Assembly: GCF_905147045.1 (NCBI RefSeq)
Contig: NC_065918.1
Location: 7,006,001-7,070,000, forward strand
From: Nymphalis io
Taxonomy: Eukaryota > Arthropoda > Insecta > Lepidoptera > Nymphalidae
Length of the DNA stretch: 64,000 nt
Direction: 5' to 3'
A model generated the notes under the pieces. That model saw only the letters and a program-made list of their open reading frames with translations. It ran no database searches and was not told the origin of the DNA. Positions within the stretch are counted from its first letter, which is position 1. The number at the start of each line of letters is the position of its first letter. Shown one piece after another: positions 55,908-64,000 of this stretch. The translations under genes were made by a program, and so were the position numbers.

Positions 55908-56324
55908 GACCCTATGTTTTAGTGCAACTGCACTGCATACGCACCTGTAAGTAAGATTTATTTTTATTATTATACAGAACGTATTTTGTGATTACGGCTC
56001 GCTTGATAACTTACAACATTAAAAATCTAAGCATTAATAATCTAGCTAATAAATCCGCATTACGACACTAGTAGAAACGTTTGTTGGTTCGAACACATAA
56101 ATTATGGGTAAAATGAGTTGTATTGGAACGATACAAATTGAAATTACAGATTTAAAGAATTTAAATGAAGAAATAAATTTACTTAGCAACAATATAGCAG
56201 AAATTATCTATTAAATATAAGATACCAAATCAGCAACTTCATAAATGTCTTAGAACATGATTATATAAAATTTCAATTACATTTTAGCCATAAATGGAAA
56301 CACCGCAAACGTCGTTTTTTATGT

Positions 56325-56415
56325 TATGGGTAGGTGGACGATCAATTGGGCCACCTGATGTTGAGTGATCACCATCGCCCATAGACATTACCGATGTCAA
56401 AAATGTTAACTACTC
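56325..56415 (+). repeat. Short interspersed repeat, 'CCCATAGACATTACC' family
   Basis: GGGCCACCTGATGTTGAGTG, ATCACCATCGCCCATAGACA; truncated after about 90 bases. Confidence 0.75.
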
Positions 56416-58534
56416 CTAATGAAAAGAATAGCCATCAATCTAAAATAAAAATAAAAAAACGTTTAATATACTTTTTTCTTACCAGAATGACATCTCATGC
56501 TCCTTACTTTAAAATCACAGACCAATCCAAATTCCAAACAATAATTTATCTTTTACTTATATTTAAGCGCGAGCGAAACCGCAAGCTACAGCTAGTAATA
56601 AATCATTTATCAGTTAACGGATTCAAGCGGATATTTATAAATTAATACCGATCTAATATAAGAAACGGTGTACAATATATTTAATATACATTTGTAACAA
56701 TACCTTATTTGATATTTCCTTAGCTTACCTGTGTAGCGCCCATTACTATGTTTCGCTTCATGTTATCGTGTTGTTCTCATGTAAGTGTGTCTTTTTGAGA
56801 ATAAATATTATTTAAACCTTAAATAAAGGAAGGAATTGAATATACCACAATAACAGTTAAATTTTTTATTAAAGAAATTGAGTTATCAAAATGGTATAAA
56901 CTAAAATAAATAAAATAATTATTAACAATATTACATTCCTTTCTATTACTCGTATTTATTATTATTTAAATACAAAATAGTATAAATAGGCTGCAAAAAT
57001 AAAGAATCCAATTGTTTGACGTATGATATATCAATTATTAGTGTATAAACCTAAATACAGGACATTACGTCCTGTATTTATGTATATTAAAACATAGGAA
57101 AAAAACATCAAGTCAAATATAATAAGGGTGGAAAGGACTATACGATTAATGTTTTCGGATTGGAAAAAATACGTCGATTTCGACATTAATAAATTTAGAT
57201 AAAGACTCGTCGTCAGAGGAAAGTCCCATGTCGGAAGATTAATAATATATATTTATTGCTTATATAAATTTCGATCTACAAAACCAAAAATAAAAAAAAT
57301 AAAAAAGCCTTTGGCATATTTTGGGAATAATTATATATATGTTTCAACACATTATTGCAAATTCTTGCATATGCAACAATTGTGAAGCTCAGACACTGTG
57401 TAGAGTAGGGTGGGGGTACGAGTATTTATTCGTACAGGTGATACAGGGTACACAAATGTACGTTGGTACATTGTTAGGTGTGTTCATAGCCATTGCTATG
57501 ACTACATTGCTATGACTACATTTTTTCTTTATACTTATTTTACGACGATAGGAGACTGTACGTACCTTCTTGTATTAATTTAAGGTATAAAATAAAGGAA
57601 TCAGTTTTGTATTGCGTCTATTTCCTAGTACTGTAGACGAACGACTAATTACAATATAAAATTTATTAAAACATATCGATGTGCAAAATATTCATTCCAA
57701 ATATGGAAGAGTTTACATTGCATCATTATTAGGGCCTGTGCACACGGCACAAGACCATAATGTAATAATCAGCAAAATATGTGTAGTGTAAAAAATAAAA
57801 AATAAATTAAAATTTGTAAATCTTATTATACGGTTATTTATATAAAAGAATATTTCACTAATAATAATTATAACTACTTAATAAATTTCCTATATTATAA
57901 AAATATATAATATTAATAATAATTTTGAAGTCCTTTAATTTTTTTCATTAGATTAAAGTTATTGAATGTTAAAGTATTTTAGTTATGTAATGTAATGTAA
58001 ATCATTAAAATAATTTATTTACAGAAAATGGCATAATATAATTTAAATTATAAAATTGTCGTTAATTTTTAGTAACGATGTATATAAAGTAATTAATTTA
58101 CGAACATTCGTATTATCTCAATGATATATAAATTCAACTATTCGTATTTATAATTTAAATTAGTCGTTAACAATTGCAAGGATATCAATATAAAACTAAC
58201 TATGATATAGTATTCAAATAACGCATTAAAAGTATTTTTATCAAAAACAGTTCTTGTATCATTACAACAAATGTAATAATAACCTAAGACTATATATTAG
58301 TACTAACAGTACGCGTAGACCTAGATTGATCGATGCAGCCACGCCCGTCCAGACCTTATTTGCGCATGACCTACACACCACAACACATAAAATCAATCAA
58401 CAAGTGAATTATTGAGAAAGAAGAACTGTTATAGGAATATACGAAACTACTAAATAATAATAATTTTTCTTCTAATTTTAAGCAAGTCTTTTATATTTAT
58501 ATGTCTTGGTTTTTTTTCATTAGATACATAATAA

Positions 58535-58720
58535 GGTAAGCCTTTGCGCAAGCTCGCCTGCGTAGGTACCACCTGCTCACCGCATAATCTAGCGCCAAAC
58601 AGCAATACTTATAATTGTTGTTTTCTGCTTTGAAGAGTGAGTGCAAAGTAACAAGGGACATAACATCTTAGTTCCCTAGGTGATGTGAGGAATGTTTATT
58701 ACTTCTTATATCAAAAATAA
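58535..58720 (-). repeat. Interspersed repeat, truncated, reverse orientation
   Basis: GTAGGTACCACCTGCTCACC, AACAAGGGACATAACATCTT and GTTCCCTAGGTGATGTGAGG in the reverse order of the same family. Confidence 0.7.
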
Positions 58721-59229
58721 TACGAGAGACAATTGTGGTTTTTTTATCCTGAATGAACAGTTTTACTTTATAGTGTTAACTAGTTTCCGAACGCAGTTAC
58801 CTCGGCAAGGGCAAGGGAGGCAGATGATTGTCGTACCTTATGGTATGAAATGAACTTTTTTATAACCCTCACAACATTTATGAAAAAAAAAAGCCAAGAT
58901 GAGTTGAACTGTTAAGACGTGAAAGCGTAGCAAACAAGTTAACAAACTCAATATTTACTTTTTATGGTTCAGGTTAACAAAATATTGTAATCTAAATATA
59001 AAAAAATCCTATCTCAATCACTAACTGACTCAAGCCCACCCAATCCAAGCCTCTGGATAAAAATCCGAAAAGTACGTACAAAAAAGAAGTATTTATTTAA
59101 TAATTTATGAATCATGCAAAAAAATGAGAATTTAGTTAAAAGTTATTTATATATTTTTTTTAAACTTGTTTTAATTATTTTTTTTATTATATTACGTTTA
59201 CGTTTTATTATATAACTAGAGGAAAACCA

Positions 59230-59440
59230 CAAAAAAGCGCTACTTAGGATTGTTGTGTTCTGGTTTGCAAGGTATAATCACAGGCACACGGTACATAGCT
59301 TCTTAGTTCCCAAGATTAGTGACGCATTGACGATAAAAGAAATGGTTAATATTTCTTACTTTACCAATGTCTACAGAAGGTAGTGATGACTTACCATCAG
59401 ATGACCCATTTGTCAATCCAACTACATATTTTCAATTAAA
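59230..59440 (-). repeat. Interspersed repeat, reverse orientation
   Basis: TTGTTGTGTTCTGGTTTGCA, GGCACACGGTACATAGCTTC, ACCAATGTCTACAGAAGG and GACTTACCATCAGATGACCC. Confidence 0.75.
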
Positions 59441-59442
59441 AA

Positions 59443-59757
59443 AGTAAAGTAACAGCCTGTAAATGTACCACTCCTGGGCTAAGGCCTCCTCTCTTTTATG
59501 AGGAGAAGGTTTTGGAGCTTAATCCACCACATCGCTCTGATGCGGTCAAATAAACAAATATTAAGCACATGAAAATTCAGTGGTACTTGACCAGATTTAG
59601 AAAAAGACAAATTATTTAAAATTTTATTATAATAAAATCATATGTTTCTTTAAACTGAACATGCATGAACATGAACATTAGAGTTATAATAAAAGGAATA
59701 TAATATTATATTATCCCGCTAAAATTTAATATTCAACCAGAAGGACAATCAATTTCT
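59443..59757 (-). mobile_element. SINE remnant upstream of copy H, with a later insertion
   Basis: AACAGCCTGTAAATGTACCA, GAGGAGAAGGTTTTGGAGC and GCACATGAAAATTCAGTGGT give the reverse SINE. About 130 bases of unrelated AT-rich DNA (59600-59730) split it before the decayed head AACCAGAAGGACAATC next to the TATA-like box. Confidence 0.65.
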
Positions 59758-59759
59758 CA

Positions 59760-59964
59760 TATAAATATACGTAGGTGCAATTCAGACATGCGCAAAACTT
59801 ATAGCCCGGGCAAAACCCAGCCATTGTAGCTCCTGCATTGGGACTGTAATAACGTGTACTCCATATTAATTGTGTCTAATATTTTTTTGTGGATTCATAT
59901 TCTAAGCAAGTTTTAACTCGTCAAAATGTTGATATATTGTGATCTGGAGACCGGCCCGGGAACC
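59760..59964 (+). promoter_or_regulatory. TATA-like box and leader exon 1 of copy H
   Basis: TATAAAT at 59760-59766, GCAATTCAGACATGCGCAAA, a CCCGGGCAAAACCCAGCCAT segment and a donor after GGCCCGGGAACC at 59964 (GTATGT). The upstream ATG frame is about 13 codons. Confidence 0.62.
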
Positions 59965-60289
59965 GTATGTATTTTTTATATTAGAATTATTTTGTGCTTT
60001 TGCTCGAATGTCTCGAAATAATATTATTTAAAAAAATCAATATAAAATATTAATAATTTAATTTATAAATATGTAAGTCTGCGAATAACTTAATGCTAGT
60101 GTAATTCATAAGATATATTATATATATATATTGCAAGATTGCATTCAATATATGCGAATTAATTAAACATTTTTATGATAAATTATGCAAATGCTGAAAT
60201 ATGAATTGTTTTTATGTGCTTATAATATATTTTCACATATACGTAAATTAGTTACAAATGTCGCTGAGCTAAAATTTTTAATAGACGTT

Positions 60290-60430
60290 ATTGATTTTGT
60301 CCCACCTTTCCTCACCCCGAAGGGGGTGGGGAGAGGTTAACAAAGGACGCGTCGACCTGTCCGCGCAGATTTGTGATAAGGGAAGGGGCAACTATTGCAG
60401 CTGCGCACTATTAACAAAATATTTTCGGTC
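60290..60430 (+). promoter_or_regulatory. Conserved GC-rich block in intron 1 of copy H
   Basis: TTTCCTCACCCCGAAGGGGG, GGTTAACAAAGGACGCGTCG, CCTGTCCGCGCAG and GCAGCTGCGCAC. CCCCGAAGGGG forms a small hairpin and GGAC/GTCC arms flank a SalI-like GTCGAC centre. Confidence 0.55.
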
Positions 60431-60539
60431 ATTGCTTACTATTCCGAATTAATTGATTTTATACTTAATGTACGTTTGATGTAGCTTGAAAAGTTAAGAA
60501 ATTAAAAGGTGATAAATTTTGTTATAGTACCGCAAAACA

Positions 60540-61383
60540 ATGATTGTAAAAAGTCAACAGGAGGTCAACATAGAGCCAGAGTCCAGCAGCGAGTCTTCGT
60601 CAGAAGACGAATCGATTCCACCAATGGATAGTATGCATAAATATTACTATGGTGAGATCATTTTCTTATACCACACATCAATTTACTACAACTGAAAGAG
60701 TTTATTTTATTTAAATTTGTTTATATTTTTAATATAGACAAGGCCACTGCGGGATCACTTGTGCAGAATATGTGCAATCTATCGGTGGAGTCGGAAGATG
60801 ATGACGACGATGATTGTATGTAACTAAAACCAAAAAAAAATTGCTAAATTTATTCGTTTATAATAAAATTCTAACTAAATGTAATAAATTTTACAGTAAC
60901 CCCCACACCCGCGCGCAAGTCACCACCACATCCGTTTGAATCGGAAGACTATTCTGAAGATTCTGATTCCGATAACTCCGAAATCGAAAAGAATGAACAA
61001 GAAACGGAGAGCGCTGACGACTTGGTATTATTTTCGTTTATCAAGTCAAATTTCTACTTTAAAGATTTTTTTATTTATATTATTTAAAATAAAATTGCAG
61101 GTGTTCAATAATCCAACGTGGTACGAGCAAATAAGGCAATACTTGGCTGAACGAGTAAGAGATGATTTGTGGGAGAAAACACAATGGGTGAGGTTTTGTT
61201 TACTGTTAAAACTGTATTTAATAAAATTTAATAAAATTATTTATTAACGCACGTTTTGCTTTGTTTGTGCAGATTGATAAATGTTATTGGGACGACTCAG
61301 ACGACGCTGACGCTGATGCCGATGATGACGATGCACCTGCTCCTCCTGTATTTTTGGATCACTACTCTATCCAACTTATTTAA
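60540..61383 (+). CDS. Copy H: acidic small protein of the array, 171 residues
   Basis: Function unknown. Exons are 60540-60651, 60738-60815, 60897-61024, 61101-61187 and 61273-61383, in phases 1, 1, 0, 0. The start MIVKSQQEVNIEPESSSESS and exon 4 (KSPPHPFESEDYSEDSDSDN) resemble copy B at the other end of the array more than neighbouring copy G. Exon 3 ends in an acidic run (EDDDDDD). The module is VFNNPTWYEQIRQYL, VRDDLWEKTQW and IDKCYWDDSDD. The tail is acidic (DADADADDDDAPAPPVF) and ends HYSIQLI. The start follows acceptor GTTATAG at 60527. All splice sites are GT-AG. No signal peptide or membrane helix is visible. Confidence 0.83.
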
Positions 61384-61914
61384 AAAAAACCGTTTGAGCT
61401 AATTTTGTTATATTATATTATTTTATATTTTCTCCAGAATCTCGCGTTTCTAAGCTCTTAAATTTTCAAAAATCTGTTAGAGCTTTCGAGTAGGGTAATG
61501 GGAACTTGAAGAGAATTTAATATTTGTTTGGATTCAATCTTTTTAATATTATATAAAGTTTTTAAAACGTGGCAATGGAACTTGGAAAAACAACAGGCAT
61601 TTTTCATGTATCTTAACTATATAGAATAATATATATACATATTTATATTATATTGGGCTTGGAAAACCCTTGATAAATAGGGATGTCTTTGTGAATATAT
61701 AAATAGAAAAAGTCTGATGTACCCATGAGGATCATCTACTTATAACGAAAATTAAATGTTCAGTCTAACTCTAGAAATAAAAAGGGAGAGAATATTATTT
61801 TGATGGCTTTTGGAATGTTTTTTTCTTGTTTTCAAATAAATTTTACAATAAATGAGCCTCGTAGTTAGCCTTGTAATATTGACAATGCCAGCTGATTTTA
61901 CAATGAAATATGAG

Positions 61915-61990
61915 GTTTCTGCTAGAGATATCTCACAGCATGAGTTCTTAGCTTATCATTTTGAATTGCAAGCATTTTATTAGGTTCAGG
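61915..61990 (+). promoter_or_regulatory. Conserved 3' block of copy H with palindrome
   Basis: TTTCTGCTAGAGATATCTCA, CAGCATGAGTTCTTAGCTTA and TTTTGAATTGCAAGCATTTT, as after copies B, D, F and G. Confidence 0.5.
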
Positions 61991-62713
61991 TAAACGTAAT
62001 CGAGATATTGTTTTGTAGATATAAGTAAAAGATGATAAGCTCTGAGGAATATGCGGAATTGAAGTTCGAAGATCAAAAATGGCGACTGTATATGTAACAT
62101 CATAAATAGATGATTATCAAATATATGAAAATGTTCCCTATTCTTAATATCAAAGTAGTGTGTAAATAAGAAGTATACATACATATAAATCTAATTTTTA
62201 GAAATTAAATATAATTCAATTCTGTCTATATCTATAATTTTATTTAAATTTAATTTAAATAATTTAGTGAAATTATTTTCTCATATTATTTTATTAAAAA
62301 AAATAGATTTTGTATGCATTTTTTAAATTAACTTTCACAATATCATTTAAAAATCTTCCGCCTAAAACATTTTTGTATTTGTATTTTTTATCTATATTAT
62401 ATAATATGTATATCGCACAATGGAAAGGACGAATATAACATTACTATAATTCAATATTGCAAACATGGCGCGCTACTTCTCAAACATTCCAGTCTGAAGA
62501 TCAACAGCTAAATGGCTGCATCAGATAATTTCTGTCTCGTCAGGTAAATAACGTTGAAATACGTCGAATGTTTTATGTGTAGCTTAGAAAAAGTCGAACA
62601 TGTTTATTACCTTCTCTCATGTAATCTTAAAGTTAATCAAATTGTTATTAAGTAGTTTTAGAACATTGAAATATAATACATTATAGTTATAATAACATCA
62701 ATATTGAATTTCA

Positions 62714-62719
62714 AATAAA
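62714..62719 (+). terminator. Conserved poly(A) signal of copy H
   Basis: AATAAA, then AACCTTTGTTGTTTATTTCA. It sets a 3' UTR of about 1.35 kb. Confidence 0.62.
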
Positions 62720-62739
62720 TATCAACTTAACCTTTGTTG

Positions 62740-63804
62740 TTTATTTCATATGTTATTCATCATATATATACGTCATATATACATACGGATACCTGGAAAC
62801 GTCATTGGAAGTTGGTGTGCATATTATTATTTTCGATGGCTAATGGCATTTCGTACGGGGAAAAGTATATGAATTTTTTTTTTGGTAGATAATTGCATGA
62901 TCATCCATCAATAAATCAATCAAGGATTGTATTCTTTATTGTTTTTTTCACGATAACACAAAAACAGATAAGAACAAAACAAAAAACAGATACTTTTAAC
63001 CTTTAAATATATATTATTAGCAGACGGAGTAAATTTGGCTATATGCGAATTATAGTAACATTATCTCTATTTTTTATCTATTTTCATTGGAGTGTTGTTA
63101 CTTTGAGAAACAAATCAATTACCAAGCGTTTTGCATTGTAAGATAATAATATCCGTTTATAAAACAATTATTATGTTTTTAACAGCGAACTCAATAAAAT
63201 GCGCGGCGCTGCTTGTTTGTAAGGTCAGTTATATAAATTTAAAGTTTATGTTTTATTGTAAATGAAACACTTGTTTTTTATGATAAATATATGGCCGATG
63301 TGGGGATATGGATGACAATCTCTTCAGACATATTCCTCGATTAACCTTCTGTCCGAACTTAGACTTTAAACTAAAATAGTATGAAGGTTGCATATCAATA
63401 GGGTTATTAGTTTTGTGTGTACACAAACAAACAAACAAAACTTACCTGTAAATAAAATTAGTAAGAAATTGTCTTGAGTAACACTCAAATTGAATCGTCA
63501 CACGATAGTAGTAGAAATATAGGTTGTTATGTTTATAAAAAAAATAGAATGAAACTACTTAAATTATGTTTGAATATTTTATTTTAAGGAATATTATCTT
63601 AAATATGTAGAATTATTATAAACATTGCCATGCAATAGTTCATACACTTCGTAGATTCTCCGTTGAAAAAGGCGATATTGGTGGTCCAAGTTACGAAAAG
63701 ACAAAGTAAAAAAAGTTCAAAAAAACAAACTACAGATGTCAGAAAATCAACCAAAATATACGTTATAACGCACAACAAGTAATATACTTGCAATTCAAGT
63801 CGCA

Positions 63805-63859
<55 letters not shown>

Positions 63860-64000
63860 CAACACGAGTAACATGCTTATGTCATATATATATACTACTT
63901 TTCTTTTAATGTACCAATGAAAATTCGTGTATGGATCAGTTTTTACAATTATTTATCTTTATATTTATTAGCAACAAATATTATACCAGCTATGTAGTGA
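62740..64000. other. Intergenic sequence after the array
   Basis: AT-rich sequence with no recognised gene. An ACAC tract followed by a TA repeat lies at about 63806-63856, and the nearby open frames are low-complexity. Confidence 0.5.
63806..63856. repeat. (AC)n(AT)n compound microsatellite
   Basis: About seven AC units pass directly into about 19 AT units. Confidence 0.95.

Larger units (their letters stand above)
53782..59440. other. Repeat-rich intergenic region between copies G and H
   Basis: No gene recognised. It holds interspersed repeats (54900-55190, 56325-56415, 58535-58720, 59230-59440), a chimeric SINE/LINE end near 54665-54775 (GTCCACTACTGGACATAGGC), short perfect hairpins at 55872-55907 and 57053-57079, a Helitron-like 3' end near 56597 and a small acidic frame at about 57190-57242. 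Confidence 0.5.

Noticed and set aside
57190..57242. A ninth array copy
   Set aside because: Only a short acidic stretch is seen, with no leader, intron block or module around it.
60936..61247. 103-codon + strand frame in copy H
   Set aside because: It mixes exon 4 in the wrong frame with an intron and exon 5. The spliced model, supported by seven paralogues, explains the sequence better.
17530..62740. Calling the array a toxin-antidote, sex-determination or immune system
   Set aside because: No sequence feature shows this. Tandem expansion and rapid change are only suggestive, and I recognise no related protein.
63599..63874. - strand frame with an Ile-Tyr repeat
   Set aside because: The repeat is the translation of an AT microsatellite.
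1..64000. CRISPR arrays, operons or bacterial promoters
   Set aside because: No regularly spaced direct repeats with unique spacers and no prokaryotic gene layout; the window is eukaryotic.

Overview
The window is animal nuclear DNA, most probably from a butterfly or moth. It is AT-rich, its genes are split by short GT-AG introns, and it is full of repeat types common in Lepidoptera: tRNA-derived SINEs, RTE, R1 and R4/Dong-like retrotransposons, and Helitron-like ends. I see no bacterial-type operon, rRNA gene, intact tRNA gene or CRISPR array.

The main content is a tandem array of eight related small genes, all on the + strand, which I call copies A to H (coding spans 3491-4438, 18278-19113, 25332-26186, 28619-29427, 40363-41274, 44530-45376, 51600-52495 and 60540-61383). 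Each has a non-coding first exon, a first intron of roughly 0.5-0.9 kb and then coding exons joined in fixed phases (1, 1, 0, 0). They encode acidic proteins of about 158-171 residues. The N-terminal half is rich in Asp, Glu and Ser and looks disordered. The C-terminal part is a short aromatic module with the pattern NSPxWY, EExxELWxxTPW and KFYWDDS. I do not recognise the family and assign it no function. Copy A is strongly diverged but keeps the leader and intron positions. Copies D to G form one subgroup, and B and H (with C intermediate) another.

The unit is conserved well beyond the coding exons. It includes a TATA-like box and leader carrying ACATGCGC, a GC-rich block in intron 1, long 3' regions with shared blocks, and an AATAAA signal followed by a GT-rich tract. 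In several copies a decayed SINE abuts the TATA-like box. Copy D carries a 4-base insertion that breaks its frame, but a second splice acceptor 4 bases downstream would restore it.

Layout: 1-2360 intergenic; 2361-4746 copy A; 5276-6350 a truncated LINE; 6351-14160 an R4/Dong-like element on the - strand, broken by an RTE element (6707-9705) and two SINE insertions; 14161-17530 repeats; 17530-20702 copy B; 20703-24270 repeats and a gag-like fragment; 24274-27031 copy C; 27743-30875 copy D; 31842-34250 a 5'-truncated R1-clade element on the - strand; 34451-36883 a second, decayed RTE; 36892-39540 intergenic; 39627-42517 copy E; 43767-46881 copy F; 46900-50600 repeats; 50814-53781 copy G; 53782-59440 repeats; 59760-62719 copy H; then intergenic DNA to the end.

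All gene models rest on splice-site and paralogue comparison by eye. No transcript or database search was available.
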